Shown here piece after piece: positions 35,030-46,172 of a stretch of DNA of 64,000 nucleotides (the stretch's first letter is position 1; each line of letters begins with the position of its first letter). Origin of the DNA: Ariolimax columbianus (lineage: Eukaryota; Mollusca; Gastropoda; Stylommatophora; Arionidae); assembly GCA_036924085.1 (NCBI GenBank), contig JAVGWX010000011.1, positions 37,805,970 through 37,869,969 of the forward strand. The letters are read 5' to 3'. The notes beneath the pieces are model-generated. The model searched no databases. It saw only the letters and a list, made by a program, of their open reading frames with translations, and had not been told where the DNA came from. A program made the position numbers and the translations under genes.

Positions 35030-35239
35030 TAACATTCCAGTAGCCGAGAAACTGCTATCTTCAAACAAACTGAATTATTGTGTGGGTGATTGTCCAAATT
35101 GTTTCTTTTTCCGTATCGATGTGTTTTACGAAAATGGCTTGTTAGGTCGTTTGCTCAGCTCTCATATCCAACCGGTCGGCTTAAGGGTTTTAGACCCGTT
35201 AAAGGAGTGTTCTTGCAATGATTAAAAACGTTAGTGTAT

Positions 35240-35890
35240 CTTTCTTCTTTAACAGTGGCTTTAAATAAAAACCTTAAAAATGGGATTGAAATTCGTGAAA
35301 AACCACGAACTTGTGTCATCACGGCACAGATGAAAAAACATGTACGTCATATTTGCAGTTATAAGATGGCCGCCGCAATATTGAAATGCACCAACAAGGA
35401 GCAGGATTCTGTTATTCCTATTTTTGGCAGCGAAGGAATGAACCATTTATACATTCATCAGTGAATGAAGGTTCAGTACGGTGATGTATGCCTTTTACTC
35501 ACAGCCGATCGGCGGTTTTTCTTTACGAGATTGTCAACTGCTGCAATCGACTCTGGGGTCACTACTCGGAGTACTTAAACCGGTTGTGAATAGTTTGTCA
35601 GAGAACTCACACCGTTTTTGAACTTCCTACTTTCACTCATACACTGACTGAAGTGAAAGGCATGCGTCACCGTACTGGACATTCATTTGTCAATGAATTT
35701 CTATTTCTATCGCTGCTTAAAAAAAACGAATAACAGAACTCTGCTCCTCTTTTGTTCATGTCAATAGTGAGACAGACGTCTTTTAAATGTACCATGACGT
35801 CTGCATCGTTATGGCACGCCCAGGACACTCTTGACACCGTTAGCAACCATATTAACACCTTACAACACAAAAGCATGGTTATTCTAATTT
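35240..35890. mobile_element. Inverted-repeat element related to 8271-8640
   Basis: Left arm 35260-35490 (cagtacggtgatgtatgcct) and right arm about 35640-35880 (aggcatgcgtcaccgtactg) are diverged reverse complements around a 150-bp centre. The left arm has one copy of the 27-bp unit expanded at 8275. Confidence 0.65.
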
Positions 35891-36370
35891 TTATCCTGTT
35901 TTGGAGGCTTTCATCTGAAACTCCATTGTAGTAACTATTTAGTGCCAATGCATACGAATAAACACTAATTTAAGTTGATTTCTGCCCTTTTCTGCGGTGT
36001 GCATGAAAAGGTAGCCGCCATCTTGTCAGCTGTGTGACGCAATAAAAGAGACCAGATAAGCAAATTGATGAGAATCAACAACGAGAGCTGACCAGGAAAC
36101 GCTACTCAAGCTCCTTACAATCAACTAGTTAATAGACGGGGCACAGGAAGCACAAATTTCTCTGGGATTTTTTACTTGCGGATAACGGAATAAAACCTCC
36201 CAATAGAAAGCGTTTAAATAACTTCAGTAGTGCAATTCACTGAGGAATCAAGGTATTGATGAAAACTATGTTCAACTAATAAAAGAGCTAAATACGGATT
36301 TATTAGCCGATTTACCTTATTTTACCTGTCAATCAACATACAGATAACAGCGTTGATTTCAACAGGACTA
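35891..36370. other. Spacer sequence, nothing recognised
   Basis: AT-rich DNA without recognised features. Confidence 0.4.
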
Positions 36371-36694
36371 ATACGAAATGTGTTCAAAAAGTATCCGACC
36401 TTTAGGCCGGAAAAATACAATTACTCACCTAGAGGTTTGAGCCCCTAATCACCTTCAACGTACTCTCCTTTGTACTTCACACACTTCTTCCAGCTGCATC
36501 GTCATTGTTGGAAGCATTTCTGGAAGACCTCTTTGGGAATTGATAACAGCTGGATTGATCGTCACAATCCACAGTCGGGTCCCTTTCAGCGGAATTTTCA
36601 TCTTGGAAACAGCCAACAATCGCAATGAGGCATGTTGTGAGAGCAGGGATCCTGGCGAACCAGAGAAATGTTGTGTTTGACTACGAAAGTCTAA

Positions 36695-37262
36695 ATCAGA
36701 TTTGAAGAATTGGTGCATGTGTTGTCATGATGAGAGGCGGCTAAACAGCGATCACATGAGGTGTCTGCGCAGAATCCTGGGCGTTGGGTGGCAAGACAAG
36801 ATCACCAACGCAGAGGTGTTGGAGAGAACAGCACTGTCACAATTTTTTCCATGCTTAGTCCTTGAAGGATCCGCTGGCTGGGACATATTCGAAAGATGGA
36901 TGGTGGGAGAATGGCGAAGTATCTTCTCTGTGGGGAAATTACAGTCGGGGAAAACATTTCGGGGCCGGCCACTACTTCGGTACAAGGATGTGTGCAAGCG
37001 GGATATTTATGACGCAGGCATCGATTTGGAATCAAGGGAACAGGACGCCATGGATCGTGTTACACGAAGGAGCATTATTAAGCATGGAATACAGACAAAT
37101 GAGATACTGATTGCTGATAGGCTAAAGACTCAGTGTTTGAGAAGACACGCCACATCATGCGATGCCGCAAACGGTCCTGACTTTTCTTGCACACACTGTG
37201 GAAGACGCTTCTCTGCCCGGTTTGGTCTTAGGAGTCACATTCGTTACTGTCATGGGCTGTAA
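36695..37262 (+). mobile_element. LINE C-terminal ORF with C2H2 finger
   Basis: An open frame of 186 codons (36702-37262) reads HMRCLRRILGVGWQDKITNA, FRGRPLLRYKDVCKRDIYDA and CTHCGRRFSARFGLRSHIRY-CH. This is the region after the RT palm of a class of metazoan LINEs, ending in a single C2H2 zinc finger. It is not a host zinc-finger gene. It sits inside the broken mariner and is unusually uninterrupted. Confidence 0.82.
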
Positions 37263-37284
37263 TTGCATGCCTTTTCAAAGCGCA

Positions 37285-37625
37285 ATTACTATCGTCTGAC
37301 AAGACGGACAGAGCCAAGCACAACTTACTATCGTCTGACAAGACGGACAGAGCCAAGCACGACTTACTATCGTCTGGCAAGTATGACAGAGCCAAGTACA
37401 ACTTGCTATCGTCTGGCAAGACGGACAGAGCCAAGCACGACTTACTATCGTCTGGCAAGTATGACAGAGCCAAGCACAACTTACTATCGTCTGGCAAGTA
37501 TGACAGAGCCAAGCACAACTTACTATCGTCTGGCAAGTATGACAGAGCCAAGCACAACTTACTATCGTCTGGCAAGTATGACAGAGCCAAGCACAACTTA
37601 CTATCTTCTGGCAAGTATGACAGAA
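37285..37625. repeat. 39-bp minisatellite
   Basis: About nine units with ttactatcgtctggcaagta and tgacagagccaagcacaact. Thirty-nine is a multiple of three, so both strands stay open and give 13-residue repeats; I regard these as non-coding. Confidence 0.92.
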
Positions 37626-37834
37626 CTAATGAATGTCATGATGGATTTGCCAAGTTCCTGTTGTACACAGTTCAGGTCGTTCATGTCGACAAGCATCTTA
37701 AAGTACTCTTTGATAAGATTTTGACCCTGTGATACGTACTTTTGGTGGACAAACCCACGGGAGTCAAAGAAAACGGCCAACATGCCTTTGACATTGCTAC
37801 CCACCTGTCTAGCTGTCCACCAACGTGTGGCCAT

Positions 37835-38415
37835 CTTTGAAGCGATTGTACTTACTTACTTAGCCGCTCTTCTTCTACCGTGGTGTGTGGAGGTTTACCA
37901 GAGAGAACGCCACACTGCTCTATCCCCCGTCTTTTTCCTGGCCTCTTTCCAATCCAGCCCTCGATCACTTAGGGACTTTCGTATGTTGTCTTCCCAACGT
38001 ACTTTTGGACTTCCTGGGGATCTGCGTCCTTGACTTTTTATCTCCTATGACCACTTTGGTATCCGATCTTCTTCCATTATACAGACATGGCCAAATCACT
38101 GTAGTTGGGACGGCTCCACTCGTGTCTGCAGAGTGTAAACTTCGATATTGTCTGGTTACGGATTGTACGATTGTACCACTCCTTAATGTGTGTGTTGCCC
38201 ATGACTTAATGTTTTTGGTTTTTGAAGAAAACTGGATCTCTGGAGTCAGCTTTGACCACATCCGTCTTGTTTTTTGTTCGTTTTACGATTCGTGAGCCGT
38301 ATGAATTCATATGCCAGTTGTAGCACTCTGCAATCTCTACTTTCAGTCATGTGTTGAAGCTTTGTTATTTTTCTTATTTCTTTTATTTGAGTTGATTTCA
38401 AAGTGGCTGTAATAA
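37835..38415 (-). mobile_element. LINE RT C-terminal fragment
   Basis: The minus strand, with shifts, reads FGHVCIMEEDRIPKWS, GSPKVRWEDNIRKSLSDRGL and DWKEARKKTGDRAVWRSLV. This is the 'GHv.Rm...RiPk...GrRsrGrp..rW.Dni' tail of LINE reverse transcriptases. Confidence 0.8.
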
Positions 38416-38435
38416 TTCTCTGGCACTTAAAGAAC

Positions 38436-39185
<750 letters not shown>

Positions 39186-39889
39186 ATTGATATTTAGATA
39201 AGAAAAGTAAGATGACCTTGTCTTAATGGCTGAGCGCTCGACTCGCTCCGGTATTTCCATCGAGTTTTCCGATGTTTGGTGGTTCCTGTTCGTATTATAA
39301 TTCACAACTCCTTCAGCAAGTTTTACCATATACTTTGTTCTGTGGAATTGATGTGCTTTTGATCGGTTGTCCTGTTTATTATTCTGCATTTCGCTGCATT
39401 TCAAGCCTGAATTGAACCAAGGGGGGGGGGGGGGGGGGAGTCCATGATGGAGTTCGGCATTCCCTTGGCTGCACATCAGAGTTTGGTCCAGGTTATCACT
39501 ACTCAAGGACATTCCTGCAAGGCCTTCCTCATGCCCGCCTCTCTTCTACAGGAGGTTATACGATATCTCTTCCAACCTCGGATTCACAACACAGCATGGG
39601 TCGCGCTGACCAAAAGGTGGACACAATCTAGAGGACGGCGACGGGACACTGAAAAACAGGGAGTTTGACACGGACTGACACTGAAAGCCAGACACAAAAA
39701 TTGGTGTAACACACACCTCGCTGCCCTCATACCAAGACAGCGGAGTACTCGGCTCCACCTGTGGACTCTGTAGCGATTTCGGCCGACACGCTACGCATGA
39801 ACACAGTCTCAGCAGTTGGACATTGTAGTGGTCGATCAACGCAACGGCCTTTGAAAGGTACACGGACATTATTATTATAGATCATCATC
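39186..39889. other. Spacer with poly-G run
   Basis: Bases 39421-39438 are poly-G. The remainder may include a degraded LINE 3' end but no motif is firm. Confidence 0.4.
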
Positions 39890-40610
39890 ATCATCATGTA
39901 GCATGTCCTTTATAGAACGTCGTTCCCATCACAGTCTATCTGAAAGAAACTCGTTCCCTTGCCAAAACTCTAGCCTCCGCCACAGTCATACTCAGGCATT
40001 CCTGGATATCTTTGTGCCCTCATCTTCTTGGTCTACCCTATCTTCTTTTGCCTGGCACCATACCTTCCATCACTGTTCTCCCGAGACCGTTGTTTCTTTT
40101 GATGGGACCAAAGTATTTGCATTTTCTAGCCAAAATGGAATTGATAAAGCAGTTCTCCTCTATGCTTAACTCTTGCCGAATGTCTACATTTGTCTTTTTC
40201 TCTGTCGATGGCATTCTGAGGATCTTTCTGTAACATTTTGACTCGAAGGATTCGATTCTTTGTCTAGAAGTTTTGGTAATCGTCCATGATTCGCAGCCAT
40301 AAGCTGCCACAGGAAAAACACAGGCTATCAAGACTTTTACTTTTATCATTATGTTGTTGTTCCTCCAAAATTTCTTCAGGCTGTTCAGTCTCTGCATTGC
40401 CATGGCTATTCTGCTTCTGATGTTTTTCGATCAGTGGCCATTTTTGTCAATTCTAGAGCCCATATATTTAAAATGTGTGACCCGATCTATATCCTCACCA
40501 CCCACTGTAATTTATGCTGATATTGTGTTTTGTCGGTTGTCATTATCTTTGTTTTGTTTTTAAACAGGTTTTGATCTTTACTGTGTCCATTTATGGCTGA
40601 AATTAGCTGC
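39890..40610 (-). mobile_element. RTE-like LINE RT C-terminal fragment
   Basis: The minus strand reads KVLIACVFPVAAYGCESWTI, TKTSRQRIESFESKCYRKIL, CKYFGPIKRNNGLGRTVMEG and MVPGKRR. It is homologous to the + fragment at 2165-2700. Confidence 0.85.
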
Positions 40611-40619
40611 TCTTATTAT

Positions 40620-40900
<281 letters not shown>

Positions 40901-40905
40901 GTTTA

Positions 40906-41220
40906 CCGATTCCTCTGTTTCTCCTTTTTATGAGAACCGAAATTGTTTTTGATGTTTTCCATTGGTCAGCTATCCCACATTCACAAACACAATTGTTGAA
41001 CAGATAAGCTAAATGTCGTAGGAGTGTTTCCACTTCCGTCTGACCTACTTCTGCAGTTTTCCCAACCAATCCTGTGGCTTTTTCTATTTTAAAATGTTTG
41101 ATCACTTAAAAATATCTCTTCTGACTTGATCTTCGTTATCGGCTTATATTTTGTGTTGTGTGGCTTTTTGTTAACTACTGCAACCTTTGAATCGAAGATG
41201 TCAGAGCGATACACCTTACA
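40906..41220 (-). mobile_element. LINE RT N-terminal fragment
   Basis: The minus strand reads KIEKATGLVGKTAEVGQTEV, ETLLRHLAYLFNNC and ADQWKTSKTISVLIKRRNRG, the 'K.gKA.G.DgI..E.l' to 'P..Wk.s.i.pl.Kkg' stretch of LINE RTs. With 39890-40610 it may be one element whose middle was replaced by GATA repeats. Confidence 0.75.
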
Positions 41221-41259
41221 TTCTTCCTCCATTCACGTAATATTCATCACTGGGATCAA

Positions 41260-41585
41260 GATGCTGAGCAGCGTATGAGCTGCAGTGGTCAGCGACTCAT
41301 AGCTGACTGCTTGCACCAGGGCCAGTGAACCAAAGCTGCCAAGACCCTTCTACACATCCACGCGGTGATCCTGGATAACAGACTGCAGCAAAGCAGACTG
41401 GCTAAGGAGAAGGGAATGCTAACCCGGTTCTAAAAAAATGCTTTGGATGTGTTGGACCGAAAGGTGGAAATAGGCAGTCAAGCTGTAAACTACGACACAA
41501 CGCATTCCGCTCTCTGGACTACATTCTGCTACCAAAGCCCTTTCAGTGTTTGGTAGTGGTAGATTGAGAATGAACGAGGCCAAGC
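41260..41585 (+). mobile_element. SINE-like family C
   Basis: A full copy in plus orientation, with cagtggtcagcgactcatag near the start and gtagattgagaatgaacgag at the end. The GAA tail is lost. Confidence 0.8.
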
Positions 41586-42029
41586 CATATTCATCACTGT
41601 GGTATCATCTTCATCTCTTATCGTTTCATTAGACGGATGAAGGCTTCTTTCGTTCAATTATCATTTTTATTTGACTAAGTCTCTCATTTATAATTTATAT
41701 TTCTCATTTTCACCCCATTTATCCAGCAGGTTCAGGCCGGAAGATCAATTGTACAAGTGTGTAGTTGCAAACATACTTTTCCTCACTTAGATTGATGTAT
41801 GGATGTATAAACAGATGCATAAATGGATATATAGATGAAAACAAACATGGATATAAGAAAAACACAATACGTATTTGTCTATTATTAATGATGCTCTACT
41901 TTAATATAGGAAATGAGCAGGGCGCATTAACAGAGAAAATTATCTAATTAACATAAAGGTCAAGGTTGTCTTAGCGTATTCCAATAAACAGGACGACGTG
42001 ATAAAGACATTTCGTATATTGATTCTGAA

Positions 42030-42700
42030 GCTTCATAAGTTAGGGTGACTGGTTCCGGTCTCAGCTTTATACGTTAGGGTGACTGGTTCCGGTCTCAGCT
42101 TCATACGTTAGGGTGACTGGTTCCGGTCTCAGCTTCATAAGTTAGGATGACTGGTTCCGGTGTCAGCTTCATACGTTAGGGTGACTGGTTCCGGTCTCAG
42201 CTTCATAAGTTAGGGTGACTGGTTCCGGTCTCAGCTTCATACGTTAGGGTGACTGGTTCCGGTCTCAGCTTCATAAGTTAGCTTGACTGGTTCCGGTCTC
42301 AGCTTCATAAGTTAGGGTGACTGGTTCCGGTCTCAGCTTCATAAGTTAGGGTGACTGGTTCCGGTCTCAGCTTCATAAGTTAGGGTGACTGGTTCCGGTC
42401 TCAGCTTCACAAGTTAGGGTGACTGGTTCAGGTCTCAGCTTCATAAGTTAGGGTGACTGGTTCCGGTCTCAGCTTCATAAGTTAGGGTGACTGGTTCTGG
42501 TCTCAGCTTCATACGTTAGGGTGACTGGTTCCGTTCTCAGCTTCATAAGTTAGGGTGACTGGTTCCGGTCTCAGCTTCATAAGTTAGGGTGATGGGTTAG
42601 ATTATGGTCTCAGTTTCACGAGTTAGGGTTACTAGTTCTGGTTTCATCTTCATGAGTTAGAGTGATCTGTATCAGTCTCAGCTTCATGATTTAGGACGAA
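42030..42700. repeat. 34-bp minisatellite, right arm
   Basis: About 19 units with ggttccggtctcagcttcat and aagttagggtgact, period 34 (42121 to 42155). It is the reverse complement of the left-arm array, with more units and its own dominant variants (gttccgg rather than gttctga). Confidence 0.94.
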
Positions 42701-43117
42701 CGGTTTCGGTGTTGGCTGTCCAGGTAAGAACACTAATCACAGCTGTTGCGGGGCTGACAATCACGCGATGATGATTCCATCAACAAGTGGTTCCTCAATC
42801 GACAGAGAGATACAAATAAAACTTACGTTACCACTAATAGACCTTCTGGTTCATTGTCTCTGATGAAAGCATTTTGATCGTAACATGAGTTTGTTTTGTC
42901 GTGTCACTACATCGACGCACTTATTGTGCGTACTAAATTACATCCACTTAATCTGTGTATAGTCATGTACCAATTTACAGATGTAAAAACTTAATAGTGC
43001 AGCGATTGGTCTAGAATTTGTCCCATGTGACGCGAGAGACATGCGCACTACTCATTTCAGGAGAAAAGAAAACACTATCTTACGTATTTACATTTATGCG
43101 TTCGTGATCTTTGGTTA

Positions 43118-44735
43118 TGTTATATCTGCAGGTCAGCCGCCGTGATGAAGTTTGCAGTCTTCACCAGGTCGGAGCGGCTGCCCCACAGCTTTTGTCTCAC
43201 CTCCGCACCCTCTGACCAGGTCTGGCGTCTCATTTCCCTATAGAGTAGGCATTCCTGTAGAATGTGTTCAGAATTCTGGCCCCTTGTTCCATATTTTTTT
43301 TTTTGTTTTTGTTTTTGTTTGTTGCGTTCGCCTTATTTATCTATTCCCCAAGGCGTGTGTGCGTTACACTGTGGTTTTTATTTTGCGCCTGTCGGCCCAG
43401 TGCATCCGACTTCAGCATGCATTTTATGTAAGGGTCTGCTTCCTCCTGCATTTTCTAAGGGTTTGCTTCCCCGGGGTAACGGCCGGTGCTGTGATGGGGA
43501 TCGAACCCAGCACCTTCTGGTTGTGAGCCGTGCCACTTAACCACTAGGCCACGCCGTCCCCCCTGTTCCATATGACATTCATCGGTGTGTGAGATCTTCA
43601 GTCGGTAAAGATGGTCTAGTAGTCTGCAGTGTCCAGTTCTCATGCGTATTTGGGTAGTTTGTTGGTTTCTTTTGAGTTGGTGAATTGGGCCTGGTGTATT
43701 GCTTATGTTTCTGTCTTCTCTCCATTGATGTATATATACTGATTTCTGATGATGTTTTCGATCTCTCAGTATGGTACTCGTTGATCGAATTGTGCCTTTT
43801 TACTGCTATCTATTGCTAGAGCGTCCGCCTTATCGTTTCCTGTGATTCCGCAGTGGTAGAGTAGTAATTTGAGCTCTATTTGTGAAGATCTAGAGTTTTT
43901 CTAGTTCTGCCCTAATTTCTGATAACAACGGTTAGTTTTCAGTATTGTCTCTATGATATGTCTGCAGTCTGTGAAGACTACTACTTTTGTTGGTAGTTGC
44001 CTTTATGTCTCAAGTATTTTTAGTGCTCGCAGTAGGGCCATAGATTATGTTCTCAGGTTTGTGGACGACTTCCCTGTTGGGAAAGCCTCTTCTGTACTAT
44101 CTTACAGCAGCACCTTCATAAGGGGCCCCCTGTTTCTGACAGAGCCTGTTGTGGGGCACGACCGAGTTACTGGCGGTATAACTGGGCGGGCAGATTGGGC
44201 TAATTAGCCTTGGATGGCAGCTAATCTAAGAGAAGGTCAACTTGGACTCTTTGCCCGGATAGTCGAAGCTCGTTAGCCTGTCCATGCAGTTCGTCTAGGA
44301 GAGAAGGAACACTGATTTTAAACCCACAAGTCCCAGGGAGTGCTGGCTAGTCTTGGAACGATGAGAGTATTATAGGATGTCTCGAGTAACTAGCATCTGC
44401 AGGCAACAACTTCACTGTCTTGTGGTAACATCGGGAGAGGGTAGGGCTACAGGAGTAAACTTAGACAGAAAATCCGCAGTGGTAGCACCTAAAGCGGTTG
44501 ATCTCAAAACTACGAACTCATTCCGGCAGCTCCTGCAGCTGAGCTGGTGCCAAATTGTCATGCTTTGCATTCCTTTTGATTACACCAGTGAAGTCGAGGG
44601 GGATCCTGCAGTTTGGGCAGCCCAGGGTCTCCATATTCCGCGCCCAGGCTTTCGCCATGAGAGGCTACTCACAGGGCGCCACGCGCATGGTGTACAAAGA
44701 CTGAGACGCCTATGAACGAATTAATATCACTTCCT
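43118..44735 (-). mobile_element. LINE block inserted in the right arm
   Basis: The minus strand of 43131-44150 is related to the RNase H fragment at 33272 (MRTGHCRLLDHLYRLKISHT; gcggctgacctgcagatata near the end). Bases 44180-44730 share blocks with 30230-30520. The left arm lacks the block between the matching flanks at about 31545-31560, so it was inserted after the duplication. Confidence 0.75.
43295..43563 (-). mobile_element. SINE family A with target-site duplication
   Basis: A complete 269-bp copy nested in the LINE block. The 10-bp tgttccatat is present on both sides (43285-43294 and 43564-43573). The minus strand reads from a tRNA-like head (gtggcctagtggttaagtgg, ctgggttcgatccccatc) to an A/C-rich tail of AAAAC type. 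Confidence 0.9.
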
Positions 44736-44758
44736 ATCACTCTCAGGTGCAAGACTGT

Positions 44759-45050
44759 AAGCTCAAGTAGGTTATGAATACCAATAAGTAGACAGGGCTG
44801 ATCCGCAAGCTCAAGTAGGTTATGAATACCAATAAGTAGACAGGGCTGATCCGCAAGCTCAAGTAGGTTATGAATACCAATAAGTAGACAGGGCTGATCC
44901 GCAAGCTCAAGTAGGTTATGAATACCAATAAGTAGACAGGGCTGATCCGCAAGCTCAAGTAGGTTATGAATACCAATAAGTAGACAGGGCTGATCCGCTA
45001 GCTCAAGTAGGTTATGAATACCAATAAGTAGACAGGGCTGATCCGCTAGC
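44759..45050. repeat. 48-bp minisatellite
   Basis: Six units with gctcaagtaggttatgaata, ccaataagtagacagggctg and atccgc; the period is 48 (44761 to 44809). The left arm has one diverged unit at about 31470-31525. Sixteen-residue repeats in the opposite frame are artefacts. Confidence 0.94.
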
Positions 45051-45589
45051 TATTGCACTGAATATTGTGATATATGCGAGAGATACTATAGATCGGACAT
45101 TCAAGGACCACATCAGTGGCTTGCATTATCCTAAAACAAAATTAAAATAAGCGATGTAAATATCTGGTTATTGAATCTAAGTATATCATTTTCTTTCTGT
45201 AGTTTAATCTGTACATTTCTTTGCATTTCTCACAAATTCTCTCACTTTAATTAAGATTCAGATTTATGCTCAGTCTTCTACTCTTATCAACTTTCATGTT
45301 CATTTTTTCACGAAGTTTGTAATATATTCTTCGGTCAATGAAAAACCAACAACAACCCTTCATCTCCATGCGGAGTCCAGGGCACTAACAAATACACGCA
45401 ATCCTCCTGTCCTGAGTCGTATAGCCTATTTTTGTTCCTGTTTTATCACTCACTCAATCTGATTCTTTCTCCCTATTTCACATCTTCTATCGATCTGTTT
45501 TTGTTCAATTTCTGTCTTTTTAGTTCTTCTTTATCTTCTTGTAGTTTTTCATCTTCTGCTTGTCATTTTTCTTGTTCTTGTTGTTGTTC

Positions 45590-45941
45590 TTTGTCTTCTT
45601 TTTCTTCTCCTTCTTCTTCTCCTTCTTATTCTTCTTCTTCTTCTTCTTCTTCTTCTTCTTCTTCTTCTTCTTCTTCTTCTTCTTTGCCATGTTGTTTTAG
45701 TTAAGAAATGGCATGTTACAAGAAAAAAAAAAAAACCACAGTAATATAACAATACACAATTTGGTTGAGCTATTCCACGCAGGAATTTAAAAGTACATTT
45801 AAAAAGTAAAATTTAAAAAAAAAGTACACTGGGCGTGCTGTGTACTTCTTTGTGGCACATTCTTTCTAGATGAAACATACCGCAAACCAAGGGCGCACCC
45901 ATCTTGTATTCAACCTCACTCTCTCTCTCTCTCACTATCTC

Positions 45942-45993
<52 letters not shown>

Positions 45994-45995
45994 CC
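45590..45995. repeat. CTT and CT microsatellites in gene 2 3' flank
   Basis: (CTT)n at 45590-45685 and (CT)n at 45913-45995. They mirror the GAA and GA repeats after gene 1. Confidence 0.9.
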
Positions 45996-46024
45996 TTCGT
46001 TATATTCTTCTAGATGAAGCAGGT

Positions 46025-46172
46025 TTACAAATCCAAAGGTTCCAGCTTCCTCCCTTTGATCAAGTCAGATGCCTTTTCACCAATCATAATTGATGGGGCG
46101 TTGGTGTTGCCGGAGACGAGCCATGGCATGATGGAAGCATCTACCACGCGAAGTCCAGCGATTCCTTGCACT
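46025..46172 (-). CDS. GMC gene 2, last exon and stop
   Basis: It encodes [40 protein letters not shown] and RKLEPLDL and then TAA. The acceptor here is tttcaag rather than the cag of gene 1. An AG microsatellite follows the stop at about 45913-45995 (CT on the + strand), as in gene 1. Confidence 0.94.

Larger units (their letters stand above)
36373..37834 (-). mobile_element. Broken mariner interrupted by LINE and minisatellite
   Basis: On the minus strand the right part (37640-37834) encodes GSNVKGMLAVFFDSRGFVHQ, which includes the second catalytic Asp of mariner transposase. The left part (36440-36690) encodes KMKIPLKGTR, and then, with one stop, IPKEVFQKCFQQ and KYKGEYVEGD, the usual C-terminus. 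The left terminus is cgaaatgtgttcaaaaagta after TA. About 930 bp between them are foreign (a LINE fragment and a 39-bp array). Non-functional. Confidence 0.8.
41790..45300. other. Right arm of the inverted duplication beyond gene 2
   Basis: The reverse complement of 31185-33055 with insertions: the 34-bp array is longer, a LINE/SINE block (43118-44735) is inserted and a 48-bp array expanded. Unique blocks include gatgaaaacaaacatggata near 41835 and tgatgctctactttaatata near 41890. Confidence 0.85.

Noticed and set aside
36702..37262. Host C2H2 zinc-finger gene
   Set aside because: The upstream part is LINE RT C-terminus; single terminal fingers of this kind belong to those LINEs.
42030..42700. 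gttaggg strings suggesting telomeric repeats
   Set aside because: They are part of a 34-bp minisatellite unit, not contiguous TTAGGG repeats.
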